Notes: generated from the sequence alone by a model not told the origin. A DNA stretch of 64,000 bases from Filomicrobium sp. (GCA_029287535.1 JARFQY010000348.1:1-64000); one strand, 5' to 3'; counted from the first letter of the stretch, positions 9,065 through 18,945 are shown. Made by a program: numbers and translations.

Positions 9065-9883
9065 ATGGGCGCCGCAACTCAGGTTGAAAATCTCGATTCC
9101 GAGAGCTTCGTCATCAACTCGGTCGTTTTTGATGCCCCCTGGAGCTGGCTTGCTGCCGGCTGGCGGGATCTGTCAGCGACACCGATGCTGAGCCTCGGAT
9201 ACGGGTTGATCTTCGCTTTGATTTCCATGGCCTTGGCCTATGGATTGACGCAGTTCGGCTGGCAAGCCGTCGTTATTGCGCTAGCTGGCGGGTTCCTGAT
9301 CATGGGACCGCTGTTCGCCGTCGGTCTTTACGAAGTCTCACGTCGCCGGGCAGATGGCGAGATCATCGCATCTGACAAGATCACTTTCCATGCGCCCCGC
9401 TCTCCACAGCAACTCGCCTTCATGGGCTTTATCTTGCTGTTCTTATTTTCGGCATGGCTGCGCATCGCGTTTCTGCTGTTTGCGATTTTCTTTGGCAGCG
9501 CGACACTCCCGTCGGCGGAACGCTTCATACCCGAACTCTTGTTCACGACACACGGTCTTGGTCTTCTCATCGTCGGCACCGCAGTCGGAGCCGGGCTGGC
9601 ATTCATTGCCTACACCATTTCCGTGGTTTCAATCCCTCTGCTCATGGAGCATCGCGTCGACGTTTTCACCGCGATGGCGGTGAGTGTCCGCAGCGTCATG
9701 AAAAACCCGAACCCAATGCTGTTATGGGCCGTCTTGATCGTTGCGATCATGGCCTGCGGGATCGCAACGGCCTTTCTCGGCTTGATCGTGGCGTTTCCGC
9801 TCCTCGGCCACGCGACGTGGCACGCCTATCGTGACCTCGTTCATAAGGTGCCAGGTAACTCTGATCCCACCATCGCGAGCTGA
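9065..9883 (+). CDS. DUF2189 family integral membrane protein
   Basis: The 272-residue protein has about six hydrophobic segments and the features of DUF2189: a WLAAGWRDL segment before the first helix, GPLFAVGLYEVSRR after the second, and a final PLLGHATWHAYRDLV. It sits in the inner membrane. These genes often lie beside cbb3 or other terminal oxidase genes, and here it meets ccoS tail to tail with only seven bases between stop codons. Its function is not known; a role in the low-oxygen respiratory block is inferred from position only. Confidence 0.85.
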   Translation: MGAATQVENLDSESFVINSVVFDAPWSWLAAGWRDLSATPMLSLGYGLIFALISMALAYGLTQFGWQAVVIALAGGFLIMGPLFAVGLYEVSRRRADGEIIASDKITFHAPRSPQQLAFMGFILLFLFSAWLRIAFLLFAIFFGSATLPSAERFIPELLFTTHGLGLLIVGTAVGAGLAFIAYTISVVSIPLLMEHRVDVFTAMAVSVRSVMKNPNPMLLWAVLIVAIMACGIATAFLGLIVAFPLLGHATWHAYRDLVHKVPGNSDPTIAS

Positions 9884-9890
9884 AGAAGCG

Positions 9891-10070
9891 CTATCTTCCA
9901 GAGCCGTCGCGGTCTTCGCCGTCCTGCGGCGGCTCATCATCATCAAGGATGCGATAGGCGGCACCATCGAGATCCTCGAACTGCCCTGTCCGCAACGCCC
10001 ATAAAAAGGCGCCCAGCCCCAGAAGGCCCAGAACGAGGGCGGCAGGTATGAGCCAGGCGAGCGCTGCCAT
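9891..10070 (-). CDS. ccoS: cbb3-type oxidase assembly protein CcoS/FixS
   Basis: This small gene encodes 59 residues: one hydrophobic N-terminal helix (LAWLIPAALVLGLLGLGAFLWAL) is followed by TGQFEDLDGAAYRIL, the diagnostic CcoS motif, and a short acidic tail. A GGAG stands directly before the ATG. CcoS acts in cofactor insertion into the cbb3 oxidase, probably at the copper/haem stage with CcoI. It is the last gene of ccoGHIS and starts 28 bases after the ccoI stop codon. Small size is normal for the family. Confidence 0.93.
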   Translation of the reverse strand: MAALAWLIPAALVLGLLGLGAFLWALRTGQFEDLDGAAYRILDDDEPPQDGEDRDGSGR

Positions 10071-10098
10071 CTCCGATCACCACTGAATGACGAGCTTC

Positions 10099-12333
10099 TT
10101 AAAGCTCCAATTTCGCCGTGTTCAGCCGCAAGGCGTTTGCCGTCACCAAGATTGACGAAGCCGACATGGCGATTGCGGCGATGAGAGGCGTCACGAACCC
10201 GGCCATGGCAAGCGGAATACAGATAGCATTGTATACCGCCGCAATGCCAAAATTCTGCAGCGACATACGCCGCGCGCGCCTTGCGACCGCAATCGTCTCT
10301 GTCACTGGTTCCAACCGGTGGCCTTGGATGATGCCGTCGGATGCGATCTGACTGACCTCTGCCGCGGAGGCTGGTGACAAGGAAGCATGTGCAGCTGCCA
10401 GCGCGGGCGCGTCGTTGAGACCATCCCCCACCATTAAAACGTTGCGACCCTTCGCCTCCAGCCGTTTCAGTTGCGCGATTTTTTCATCCGGGCGTTGACC
10501 GGCAAACCAATCCTCGATTCCCGCCGCTTCGGCGGCGGACTTCACGGCTGCCTTCTGGTCCCCCGACAGAAGAGCGACACCAAGCCCCGCTGAATGCAAT
10601 GCCGCGATGGTGTCAGCGGCGTCAGAACGCAGCGCGTCGACAAACCGGAATGCCGCGGCGGCCTCATGGCCGGCCGGCTGATACCACAAGGATGCCGTAG
10701 CTTGGGTATTGTCCGTCACGCCAGGGCCGCCACTGACGCCGCACCAGTCCGCCGAGCCGAGTCTTTCTTCGCCGCCGCTGACCAGTTGGCGCGAAAGCCC
10801 CGCGCCCGGCGTCTCAGTCACGTCAACAGCGGGCACGACCTTCAGGCCACGGCTCTCTGCGGAGCGCACCACGGCTTGCGCGTATGGGTGACGGCTCTTG
10901 GTGGCCAGGGATGCCGCCGCGGAGAGCGTTTCATCACTGATTTCGCCGCCGTTCACGAGCTCCGGCAATCCCTTGGTCAAGGTGCCGGTCTTATCGAAAA
11001 CAACAGTATCAATCTCGGAAAGGCGCTCAAGACCATCCGCAGCGGTCATGATCACTCCCCGGTTGAACAGCCGACTTGTCGCCGCGACCTGAACCGCGGG
11101 AACCGCAAGAGCCAAAGCGCAAGGGCAGGTGATGATAAGCACCGAAATCGCCGTGATCAGCGCCGCCTCCCAACCAACACCGGCCCACATCCAGGCCAGG
11201 AAGGTCACGAGCCCGAGGGTATGAACCACCGGCGCATACAGCGCCGCCGCTTTGTCTGCCAGCCTGACGTAACGGCCCTTGTTTTGCTCCGCCGTTTCCA
11301 TCAGGCGGGTAATCTCGGCCAACAAGGTATCATTGTCGGCAGCCGTCGCCTTAACTTCGATCGGCGCTGTCAGGCATACGGTGCCAGCATAGACCTTGTC
11401 GCCATCTCCGGCCGAGCGGGGCACGCTTTCGCCGGTGATCAGCTGCTCATCAATATCCGTGCGGCCTGCTTCAATGATCCCGTCGACAAAGATGCGCTCA
11501 CCAGCAGCCACCAGAATGCGCATGCCCGGCTCGAGCGCCCGCGCCGGCATGCGTTCACTCGTGCCATCGTCGAGAACGACCGTCGCCCAGCCAGACTTCA
11601 TGCCCATAAGATTCTGTGCAGCCCCTTTTGCCCGACTGCGAAGGCTTTGGTCGAGATAGCGTCCGATCAGTAAGAAGAACAGCAGCGAGACACTGGCATC
11701 GAAATAGATATGGTCGGTGCCACGAATGGTCTGCACCAGGCTCATGCCCGTCGCGAGCAGGATGGCCAAGGATATCGGCACGTCCATATTGAGCCGCCAC
11801 GCCCTAAGCGCGGTCGCCGCAGAGCGGAAAAACGGCTGGCCGGAATAGGCAACAGTCGGCAGCGCGATTAATGCCGAAAGCCAGTGGAAGAGCGACCGGA
11901 TCTCCGCATCCATGTCGCTCGCAAGACCCGCCCAAACCGAGACTGACAGCAGCATGATGTTGGCCGCCGCAAAGCCCGCAACCGCAAGCCGCCTCAACAG
12001 GTCACGGTCAGCCCGGTTGCTATCGTCAAGGTTGTTGTGTGCGAGATCGGCAGCGCGAAAACCGGCATCGGCCAAAGTCTGGATGATCGTTTCGGTGCCC
12101 GTATTCTGCGGGTCAAATGCCACCGTGACGCGCTTTGCCGAAAGGTTGGCGCGGACCGAGGCAATCCCTGGAGCGTCTCCCAGAACGCGCTCGATTTTGC
12201 GCATGCAGCCGCCGCAGTTCATGTTCTCGATTGCAAGAACGGCGCTTTCAGGATCTACCGTTTGCCGACCGGGAAGCTCTTTGGTCGCCGTGCGTTCGGC
12301 GCTTCCCGCGTCGACGTCTACTGCGAAAGCCAT
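10099..12333 (-). CDS. ccoI: Copper-transporting P-type ATPase CcoI/FixI
   Basis: The 744-residue protein has an N-terminal heavy-metal-associated domain with NCGGCMRK, eight predicted membrane helices, the CPC translocation motif in TCPCALA, the phosphorylation site DKTGTLT, and the hinge motif MVGDGLNDAP. Within a ccoGHIS context this is the CcoI copper exporter, which delivers copper across the inner membrane for assembly of the CuB centre of the cbb3 oxidase rather than for resistance. Its start overlaps the ccoH end by 16 bases, indicating translational coupling. Confidence 0.95.
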   Translation of the reverse strand: MAFAVDVDAGSAERTATKELPGRQTVDPESAVLAIENMNCGGCMRKIERVLGDAPGIASVRANLSAKRVTVAFDPQNTGTETIIQTLADAGFRAADLAHNNLDDSNRADRDLLRRLAVAGFAAANIMLLSVSVWAGLASDMDAEIRSLFHWLSALIALPTVAYSGQPFFRSAATALRAWRLNMDVPISLAILLATGMSLVQTIRGTDHIYFDASVSLLFFLLIGRYLDQSLRSRAKGAAQNLMGMKSGWATVVLDDGTSERMPARALEPGMRILVAAGERIFVDGIIEAGRTDIDEQLITGESVPRSAGDGDKVYAGTVCLTAPIEVKATAADNDTLLAEITRLMETAEQNKGRYVRLADKAAALYAPVVHTLGLVTFLAWMWAGVGWEAALITAISVLIITCPCALALAVPAVQVAATSRLFNRGVIMTAADGLERLSEIDTVVFDKTGTLTKGLPELVNGGEISDETLSAAASLATKSRHPYAQAVVRSAESRGLKVVPAVDVTETPGAGLSRQLVSGGEERLGSADWCGVSGGPGVTDNTQATASLWYQPAGHEAAAAFRFVDALRSDAADTIAALHSAGLGVALLSGDQKAAVKSAAEAAGIEDWFAGQRPDEKIAQLKRLEAKGRNVLMVGDGLNDAPALAAAHASLSPASAAEVSQIASDGIIQGHRLEPVTETIAVARRARRMSLQNFGIAAVYNAICIPLAMAGFVTPLIAAIAMSASSILVTANALRLNTAKLEL

Positions 12334-12833
12334 AGACGCTCCTTCAGGCGCAGCCGGATCTCGTCACTGGTGACCGGATCGCGCACTTCGACTGCAACAA
12401 TCCAGTGTCCGGGAGCCAAGTCGATTTTCTCGCTGCGGTAACGGCCCGTTCCAGCGTCTCCGAAAATGACCGCCCTATCGAATCGGTCCGTCGCCGGCCG
12501 CCCGACCTTGCCCTCAACGCGAACCCCACGGATGGGCGAACCCTCTTGATTGAGCAGCGTGACTTCAAGACGCCCATCCTTTTCCAAGATCTTCCCTTGC
12601 CAACCGAGCTTCTCGAACTGACGGGCTTCCTCCAGGCGGGAGTTATAGGCGACGCCTTTGCGATAGGCATCAGATGTTTCCAGGCCCGTGAAGGTGGTCA
12701 CGGCGAAATACAAAAAGATCATGTTGGCCGCGATCATGACACCAAAGAAGCAGATGAGCGCCGCTAGCACGTGCCAGCCTGTAAGCGTCCAGCCACCCTG
12801 ATGCCCCGCTCGTAATCCTTCATGAGTATTCAT
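12318..12833 (-). CDS. ccoH: cbb3 oxidase assembly protein CcoH/FixH
   Basis: The 171-residue protein has one membrane helix near residues 20-45 with a periplasmic domain containing GLETSDAYRKGVAYN, the conserved segment of FixH. CcoH is a single-pass protein that stays associated with the cbb3 complex during assembly. Its start overlaps the ccoG stop in an ATGA arrangement and its stop lies inside ccoI, so ccoGHI are tightly coupled. Confidence 0.95.
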   Translation of the reverse strand: MNTHEGLRAGHQGGWTLTGWHVLAALICFFGVMIAANMIFLYFAVTTFTGLETSDAYRKGVAYNSRLEEARQFEKLGWQGKILEKDGRLEVTLLNQEGSPIRGVRVEGKVGRPATDRFDRAVIFGDAGTGRYRSEKIDLAPGHWIVAVEVRDPVTSDEIRLRLKERLWLSQ

Positions 12834-14386
12834 TGCTTTGGACTCCGGAATTTCGCGCTGCGCCGTGCCTGCGAACCATCTTTGACGTCAGTCACAACGA
12901 ACGTCAGGTCCGTGGATTCACCATTGAGCTGCCGGACCTCATCTATCGGTAGAGTGAGATACACGCGAAGCGCGCGTAGATTATCTGGGGCAACATCAAT
13001 CACTGGATCAGCCTCCTTGAAGCCGACAAAGTCGAGTTTCGGATTGGAAGCTGCGGCCGGCAACCCTTCAACTGAGACTTTATACTGACGGTCTTCATGG
13101 TGCTTGTTGAGGATCTTCAGCGTGTAGCCATTGCGAATACCGCCGTCCGACAAGCGCACGAACAAAGGATTCCGGTCACTCAGGACATTGAGTTGCAACT
13201 CCGACCTGTTGACCCAGCCATATGTCATCAACCCGAGCACCGCCGCCAGGAGTACCACATAGAGGATCGTGCGAGGCCGGAAGATCTTGACGGGCTCGCT
13301 ACCGCCGGTCTCCGCCGCCTTCAAATTATGGAAGGTGTCGTACGCGATGAGGTTCCTGGGACGGCCCACCTTGTCCATGATGTCGTTGCAGGCATCGATG
13401 CACAACGCGCACTGGATACACTCCAGCTGCGCACCGTCGCGGATATCGATTCCCACAGGGCAAACGACGACGCACTGTTTACAGTCAATGCAATCTCCGC
13501 GTCCTTCCCAGGAAGCGCCTTTCTTGTGCGGCCCGCGCGGATCACCCCGATACCCACGATAGCTCACCAACATGGAGTGATCGTCGAACATAGCGCCCTG
13601 GATGCGCGGCCAGGGGCACATATAGATGCAGACCTGCTCGCGCGCCAAACCGCCAAGGGCGTACGTGGTGAATGTGAAAACACCAACGAAGACATAGGCA
13701 ATGTACGGTGCCGTCCCCGTCATGAACTCATAGGCGAGCGTCGGTGCGTCACGAAAGTAGAAGACAAAGGCACCGCCGGTCAGCAACGAGATTAACAGCC
13801 AGCTCGCATGCGTGACACCAAGCTTCCGGAGTTTCTCCCAGCTCCACGGCGCCTTTTGTAGGCGCAGGCGGGCATTGCGATCGCCTTGGAAGAATCGCTC
13901 GACCATGACGAAGAGATCCGTCCATACGGTCTGCGGGCAGGCATAACCGCACCACACCCGGCCCGCGAGCGCGGTGACCAAGAACAGCGCCAGTGACGCC
14001 AGAACAAGCAAGCCGGTCACGTAGTAGAATTCCTGCGCCCAGATTTCCATCGGGCCAAAAAACAGTCGCTGATTTGCAAAATCGATCAATGCGAACTGGT
14101 CGGGAAGTGCCGGGCCACGATCCCAGCGCGCCCACGGGAGAAGATAGTAGACGCCCAGGGTGAGCACCATGACGAGCCACTTGAGATTCCGAAACGTCCC
14201 ATGCACGAGCTTGGGATGGATCTTCACCTGTTCGGCAAATAAGGAACGCTCTTCTTTGGCGTTGACCGCCTTGACATCGTGCTGCAGGACACCGGGCGCA
14301 GCTTCGCGTGCGCCACCCTCCGCCTGTGATGCGGTCTTCTCACCGTCAGGCTTAGGCGTGATGTAGCTTTCTGTGGTGGTCGCCAT
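12830..14386 (-). CDS. ccoG: cbb3 oxidase assembly ferredoxin-like protein CcoG/FixG
   Basis: The 518-residue protein has several membrane helices with CGYACPQTVW and CIYMCPWPRIQ motifs, a double [4Fe-4S] ferredoxin region (CIDCKQCVVVCP and CIQCALCIDAC), and a C-terminal immunoglobulin-like domain. CcoG is a membrane-bound cupric reductase supporting copper delivery to the cbb3 oxidase. It starts the ccoGHIS unit, 162 bases after the ccoP stop; the gap carries a long inverted repeat. The FNR box in front of ccoN is the only clear low-oxygen site seen for this cluster. Confidence 0.95.
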   Translation of the reverse strand: MATTTESYITPKPDGEKTASQAEGGAREAAPGVLQHDVKAVNAKEERSLFAEQVKIHPKLVHGTFRNLKWLVMVLTLGVYYLLPWARWDRGPALPDQFALIDFANQRLFFGPMEIWAQEFYYVTGLLVLASLALFLVTALAGRVWCGYACPQTVWTDLFVMVERFFQGDRNARLRLQKAPWSWEKLRKLGVTHASWLLISLLTGGAFVFYFRDAPTLAYEFMTGTAPYIAYVFVGVFTFTTYALGGLAREQVCIYMCPWPRIQGAMFDDHSMLVSYRGYRGDPRGPHKKGASWEGRGDCIDCKQCVVVCPVGIDIRDGAQLECIQCALCIDACNDIMDKVGRPRNLIAYDTFHNLKAAETGGSEPVKIFRPRTILYVVLLAAVLGLMTYGWVNRSELQLNVLSDRNPLFVRLSDGGIRNGYTLKILNKHHEDRQYKVSVEGLPAAASNPKLDFVGFKEADPVIDVAPDNLRALRVYLTLPIDEVRQLNGESTDLTFVVTDVKDGSQARRSAKFRSPKQ

Positions 14387-14470
14387 GCTAGCTATGCCCT
14401 GATGACGCGTCGGTCTCGCGAAACTTCATCGAACCGCGATCGCAATAACCAGTTCCAATTTAAATTGAAG

Positions 14471-14527
14471 CGTGGCGTGCTTCGAGCTGATGAAGGCCAG
14501 CCCTCAGTCCCTCGACTGCACGCCACG
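14471..14527. repeat. Inverted repeat between ccoP and ccoG
   Basis: Two perfect complementary 10-base arms, CGTGGCGTGC and GCACGCCACG, are separated by 37 bases. Seen from the plus strand the second arm is followed by a run of T, but both flanking genes are on the minus strand, where the structure lies between ccoP and ccoG without a following T tract. It is more likely an RNA-stabilising or partial-termination structure that sets ccoGHIS expression below ccoNOQP than a full terminator. Confidence 0.6.
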
Positions 14528-14548
14528 TGTTTTTTTCGTCACAACGAC

Positions 14549-15424
14549 TTATTTGCCGCCGCCCAGTGAGTGGACGTAAACAGCAAGTTGTTTGAGCGTC
14601 ACATCGTCGAGGCGAGTATGCCAAGGCGGCATGACGCCGCCGCGTCCGGTATGGATCGACTCGACGACGTCTTTCTTGTCGCCGCCATACAGCCAGATGC
14701 CATTCGCGAGGTTTGGCGCTCCTAGCTCCGCGTTGCCCTTTCCGTTCTCGCCGTGGCAGGCCGCGCACTGCTCAGCGTACACGGCAGCCCCACGCTCGGC
14801 AGCTGCCTTATCGGTGGCAGCACCGCTCAAGGACAGAACATACTCCGCGACGTCGTTGATCTGCGGCCTCTCCAGCAGCTGCTCCTCGCCGAATTTGGGC
14901 ATGTCGCTTTGCCGGGAATCATCATCGGCATTGCGGATGCCGTACCGGATCGTGTCATGGATGGCCTCCAAGTCACCACCCCAGATCCAGTCGTCATCGT
15001 TGAGGTTGGGATAGCCTACGAACCCTTGTGCGCCGCGCCCGTGGCAAGGCGCACAGTTATCCTTGAAGGCGGCCGCACCGCCCGCCAGCGCGAATTCGAG
15101 AAGCTCGTCCTTTTGCGGGATTTCGCCGAGCTCCGCTTTGGCGATGGCGTCACGGAATTGGGACTGCGCCGCCTTTCCGGCCTCGACCTGATCCATCACG
15201 ATCTGACGCTGGCTGTAACCGAGCACGCCACGCGTATAGTCGGATGCCAGTGGCCAGGCCGGATACAAGATCCAGTACCCGATCGACCAGATGATCGTCG
15301 CGTACATGATGTAAAGCCACCACTTGGGCAGTGGCTTGTTGAGTTCCTCCAGATCATCGTCCCAGACGTGGCCCGTCGTTTCGACGCCCGTCACTTCATC
15401 AATTTTCTTCTGGTCATCAGCCAT
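14549..15424 (-). CDS. ccoP: cbb3-type cytochrome c oxidase subunit III CcoP/FixP (di-haem)
   Basis: The 291-residue protein has an N-terminal membrane helix and two cytochrome c domains with CAPCHG and CAACHG motifs. It opens with the CcoP segment TTGHVWDD followed by L-N-K-P-L-P-K-W. Its haems accept electrons from cytochrome c or the bc1 complex and pass them to CcoO. It overlaps ccoQ by one base. Confidence 0.97.
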   Translation of the reverse strand: MADDQKKIDEVTGVETTGHVWDDDLEELNKPLPKWWLYIMYATIIWSIGYWILYPAWPLASDYTRGVLGYSQRQIVMDQVEAGKAAQSQFRDAIAKAELGEIPQKDELLEFALAGGAAAFKDNCAPCHGRGAQGFVGYPNLNDDDWIWGGDLEAIHDTIRYGIRNADDDSRQSDMPKFGEEQLLERPQINDVAEYVLSLSGAATDKAAAERGAAVYAEQCAACHGENGKGNAELGAPNLANGIWLYGGDKKDVVESIHTGRGGVMPPWHTRLDDVTLKQLAVYVHSLGGGK

Positions 15425-15615
15425 TACGTCCGGCCTCCGGGTTCCTGTTGCGTAGAGGGATCATGCTCATCGTTATCGAGCGGCATCCGGCTGGCCCGCT
15501 CGAAGACTTTTTTGTTGCCAGGCCAAAGCGCGTAGATGACCACGCCGATGAACAGGACGAAGAACAGGAGCAACGAAAAGCTCTGCGTAAATGCTGCTAC
15601 GTCATGATACGTCAC
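15424..15615 (-). CDS. ccoQ: cbb3-type oxidase subunit CcoQ/FixQ
   Basis: The 63-residue protein has a single membrane helix (SLLLFFVLFIGVVIYALWP) followed by the conserved NKKVFE and an R-M-P-L-D segment. CcoQ stabilises the assembled cbb3 complex. The gene begins 11 bases after the ccoO stop and ends one base into ccoP, in the usual NOQP order. Confidence 0.95.
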   Translation of the reverse strand: MTYHDVAAFTQSFSLLLFFVLFIGVVIYALWPGNKKVFERASRMPLDNDEHDPSTQQEPGGRT

Positions 15616-15626
15616 AATGCCACCTC

Positions 15627-16358
15627 CTAACGCAGGTTCGGACCCGCTGCGTCGTACTTCGTGAAGTCGACCAGCGTGCCGAGCATTTGCAAGTAGGCGA
15701 TCATCGCGTCGAGTTCGGTAACCTCGGAGGTATCGCCATCGAAGTTACTGACCACGGCCTTCGGATATCGGGTCATGACATCCTCCGCTCCGTCGCTGTC
15801 AGGATCGGCCTGAGCGGCCAGATCCTGTGCGGCATTGGCGATCATCTCCTCGGTGTAGGGAACTCCGATGGCCGCCTGCGTCTTGAGCTTCTCGGCCACG
15901 AACGCGGCATCCAGCTTGCGTTCCGCCAGCCACGGGTACCCCGGCATGATCGATTCTGGCACCACGGACCTTGGATTGAGCATATGTGCGACGTGCCAGT
16001 CATCCGAGTACTTGCCCCCCACGCGGGCGAGGTCGGGACCCGTCCGCTTGGAGCCCCACTGGAAGGGATGGTCGTACATGCTTTCCGCGGCGAGGCTGTA
16101 AGGGCCGTACCGTTCAACTTCATCACGAAGCGACCGGATCATCTGCGAGTGGCACGTATAGCACCCCTCGCGGATATAGATGTCGCGCCCGGCCAACTCG
16201 AGCGGTGAGTAGGGGCGCATGCCCTCCACCTTCTCGATCGTTGACTTCAGGTAGAACAGCGGCACGATTTCGACAAGGCCACCGATGGCAACCACGACCA
16301 GAGTGCCGATCGAAAGGAGCCAGGCGTTACGCTCAAAGACACCATGATTGAATGACAT
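15627..16358 (-). CDS. ccoO: cbb3-type cytochrome c oxidase subunit II CcoO/FixO (mono-haem)
   Basis: The 243-residue protein has an N-terminal membrane anchor, the haem motif CYTCHSQ, and the distal ligand region [12 protein letters not shown]. It carries electrons from CcoP to the catalytic subunit in the periplasmic part of the oxidase. It lies 15 bases after ccoN in the same transcription unit. Length is normal. Confidence 0.97.
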   Translation of the reverse strand: MSFNHGVFERNAWLLSIGTLVVVAIGGLVEIVPLFYLKSTIEKVEGMRPYSPLELAGRDIYIREGCYTCHSQMIRSLRDEVERYGPYSLAAESMYDHPFQWGSKRTGPDLARVGGKYSDDWHVAHMLNPRSVVPESIMPGYPWLAERKLDAAFVAEKLKTQAAIGVPYTEEMIANAAQDLAAQADPDSDGAEDVMTRYPKAVVSNFDGDTSEVTELDAMIAYLQMLGTLVDFTKYDAAGPNLR

Positions 16359-16373
16359 GGATCGTGGTCTCCC

Positions 16374-18035
16374 TTATTCGGCTGCAGCAAGAGCAGGACG
16401 CAGTTCCGGAGCGGCTGCCACGCGAGGCTGTTCCTCGGCATCGACAGGTTCGTCTCCGCGCGCCGTGCGCCAGAGGTTGTAAGCCATCAACAGTGCGCCA
16501 ATGACGAACAGCGAACCGCCGCCGGCACGGATGATGTAGGGGATGTGCATAGCATCCACGGTCTCAATGAACGAGTACTTGAGGAAGCCGAGCTTGTCGT
16601 AGGCACGCCACATCAGACCCTGCAGGATTCCGGACACCCACATCGCGGTGATGTAGAGAAGGATCCCGATCGTTGCGATCCAGAAGTGCCATTCAACGAG
16701 ACGCATTGAGTACAGCCCGCGACGTTTCCACAGCCATGGGAACAGGCAGTACAAGGCACCGAACGAAATCATGCCAACCCAGCCCAATGCGCCGGAGTGA
16801 ACATGGCCGATGGTCCAGTCCGTGTAGTGGCTCAACGAGTTCACGGCCTTAATCGACATCAATGGACCTTCAAAGGTCGACATACCGTAGAAGGCGACCG
16901 AAACGACCATCATGCGGATGACAGGGTCGGTACGCAGCTTGTCCCATGCACCCGACAGCGTCATGAGGCCGTTGATCATGCCGCCCCAGGACGGCATCCA
17001 AAGCATGATCGAGAAGGTCATACCGAGCGTCTGCGCCCAATCAGGCAGAGCCGTATAATGAAGATGGTGAGGACCTGCCCAGATATACAGGAAGATCAGC
17101 GACCAGAAGTGCACGATCGACAAACGGTAGGAATACACCGGACGCTCGGCCCGTTTTGGAATGAAGTAATACATCATCCCAAGGAAGCCAGCCGTCAGGA
17201 AGAAGCCCACGGCGTTGTGACCATACCACCACTGGGTCATCGCATCCTGCACACCGGAGAAGATAACGTAGCTCTTCGGGCTGGTCAGCGAGACCGGCAG
17301 GGCCAGGTTGTTCACGATGTGCAGCATCGCGACGGTGAGAATGAAAGCAAGGTAGAACCAGTTCGCGACATAGATGTGCGGTTCTTTGCGCTTCAGCAGC
17401 GTCCCCCCAAAGACGATCAGGTAGACGACCCAGACAACAGTCAACCAGAGATCAGCGTACCATTCCGGTTCCGCGTATTCCTTGCTTTGCGTGATCCCGA
17501 GCACGTAGCCGGTACCGGCAATAACGATGAACAGGTTGTAGCCAAGTACGACGAACCAGGGCGACCAACGGCCAAACAAACGCGCCTTACAGGTTCGCTG
17601 CACGACGTAGAACGACGTCGCTAGCAGAGCGTTTCCACCGAATGCAAAAATCACGGCTGATGTGTGTAGCGGCCGCAGGCGTCCGAAACTGATCCAGGGA
17701 AGATCAAAGTTAAGGACCGGGTAGGCCATCTGCCAGGCGATAATCGCGCCGACTAGAAAGCCCGCGAGCCCCCAAAAAACAGAGGCGACGGCCGCAAACT
17801 TTATGGGGCCGTCATTGTAAAAGGGTTGTGGCTCGCTGCGGCCAGATAGCGAGGACAGAACCCAGATCGCGGAAAGAACCGCCGCGACACCCAAAACGGC
17901 GCCGTGGAAGCTCATTACGGGATCTTTTGAGAACAACGTCAGGTAGAAGCCGAGGAACGCCACGAAAGCTGCTCCGAGCACAGCAAGTGCGTCGGAGAGA
18001 GCGGACATCTCCTCGCCGTTTTTTGCTACAGCCAT
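16374..18035 (-). CDS. ccoN: cbb3-type cytochrome c oxidase catalytic subunit I CcoN/FixN
   Basis: The 553-residue protein has about twelve to fourteen membrane helices and the CcoN signature regions, including [31 protein letters not shown] and [15 protein letters not shown], which provide haem b and CuB histidines. It is the oxygen-reducing, proton-pumping subunit of the high-affinity oxidase used at low oxygen. A GGAGA stands about nine bases before the chosen ATG. The gene is divergent from a haemerythrin-like gene, and a perfect FNR box lies 119 bases upstream of its start codon. Confidence 0.97.
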   Translation of the reverse strand: MAVAKNGEEMSALSDALAVLGAAFVAFLGFYLTLFSKDPVMSFHGAVLGVAAVLSAIWVLSSLSGRSEPQPFYNDGPIKFAAVASVFWGLAGFLVGAIIAWQMAYPVLNFDLPWISFGRLRPLHTSAVIFAFGGNALLATSFYVVQRTCKARLFGRWSPWFVVLGYNLFIVIAGTGYVLGITQSKEYAEPEWYADLWLTVVWVVYLIVFGGTLLKRKEPHIYVANWFYLAFILTVAMLHIVNNLALPVSLTSPKSYVIFSGVQDAMTQWWYGHNAVGFFLTAGFLGMMYYFIPKRAERPVYSYRLSIVHFWSLIFLYIWAGPHHLHYTALPDWAQTLGMTFSIMLWMPSWGGMINGLMTLSGAWDKLRTDPVIRMMVVSVAFYGMSTFEGPLMSIKAVNSLSHYTDWTIGHVHSGALGWVGMISFGALYCLFPWLWKRRGLYSMRLVEWHFWIATIGILLYITAMWVSGILQGLMWRAYDKLGFLKYSFIETVDAMHIPYIIRAGGGSLFVIGALLMAYNLWRTARGDEPVDAEEQPRVAAAPELRPALAAAE

Positions 18036-18153
18036 CTGTTTTTGTCTCCGGTCAGAGGGAGGAATCTTTCAACGCAAGGGCAGGTTTAAATTGGCATTCT
18101 TGGTGCCCCCTATCCCCGTATAGCTTTCATGCTTTTCCGCCAACTTGTCAGCA

Positions 18154-18167
18154 TTGATCAGGATCAA
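18154..18167. promoter_or_regulatory. FNR/FixK box (anaerobox) between ccoN and haemerythrin gene
   Basis: The sequence TTGATCAGGATCAA is a perfect match to the consensus TTGAT-N4-ATCAA. For a class II position (about -41.5) transcription would start near 18119 towards ccoN and near 18202 towards the haemerythrin gene; both would leave short leaders before the start codons. A fitting FNR protein is encoded about 800 bases away. Confidence 0.9.
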
Positions 18168-18249
18168 TGAGGGCTCCATTGGCCGCACCTACTTTGGCAG
18201 TCACCAAGGCTGCGCTTTTGCTGGTTCAAACCTGGAGGCTCATCAGCCA

Positions 18250-18897
18250 ATGCCGTTACAGCCACTCCACTTGCGCCTCGTGGAGGCGGATGAAGCCATC
18301 CTCGATTCGGACAACTCCATGGATCCAATCTCCGCTTTTGAGGTCGATCACGTCTTGAAACTGGGCCTTTGCGATGTCTTGGAGAGTATCGCCGACGCGC
18401 TGCCGCATACGGCTGACGCATCACTGGCCACAATCGCGGGGCGAATACTTCGCAACGGTTTGCCCGAGCACGTTGCCCTTGAAGAAGAACACCTTTTTCC
18501 AATGCTGCGACGACGCAACGCAGGCGATCAGGCATGTCAGAAAGTCTTATTACAACTTGAGCACGAACACGGCAGCGACGAAACGTTCGCCTTTGAGATC
18601 GCCGACGAGCTCGATCAGATCGCCGAGGCACGCGCACCCAAGAACGCGGAGATGCTGGGCTACATGCTTCGCGGCTTCTTCGTCTCGCTTCGTCGGCACA
18701 TAAGGTGGGAGAACGCGACCGTGATACCGCTAGCCCGCCGCACGCTGACCGAGGCCGACCTATTCGAACTTCGCGATGCCGTTGCAGCCCGGCCCCAGAC
18801 TGAAGACGGGCTCCAGATCTTGGATACCGTCCCGACGGCAATTGCCACCCGCGACAAGAATGAACCGGGTTGCCCAATCGCACCGGACAAGAAATGA
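18250..18897 (+). CDS. Haemerythrin HHE-domain protein
   Basis: The product is about 215 residues and contains the haemerythrin-like pattern of spaced His and Glu: FEVDH, PEHVALEEEHLFP, LEHEHGSDE and RRHIRWENATVIP. Such proteins bind a non-haem di-iron centre and may sense or store oxygen, or handle iron or NO. The ATG at 18250 is preferred over an upstream start at 18145 because the latter would lie on the wrong side of the FNR box at 18154. The gene is divergent from ccoN and probably induced with it under low oxygen. Confidence 0.85.
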   Translation: MPLQPLHLRLVEADEAILDSDNSMDPISAFEVDHVLKLGLCDVLESIADALPHTADASLATIAGRILRNGLPEHVALEEEHLFPMLRRRNAGDQACQKVLLQLEHEHGSDETFAFEIADELDQIAEARAPKNAEMLGYMLRGFFVSLRRHIRWENATVIPLARRTLTEADLFELRDAVAARPQTEDGLQILDTVPTAIATRDKNEPGCPIAPDKK

Positions 18898-18945
18898 ACC
18901 AACCCAAATAATACCTACACGAATAAATCTCAGTTACATATATGA

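Noticed and set aside
10594-11673. 359-codon plus-strand frame opposite ccoI
   Set aside because: Shadow of the P-type ATPase; His/Arg-rich translation without family features.
16797-17624. 275-codon plus-strand frame opposite ccoN
   Set aside because: His/Arg/Asp-rich antisense translation of membrane helices.
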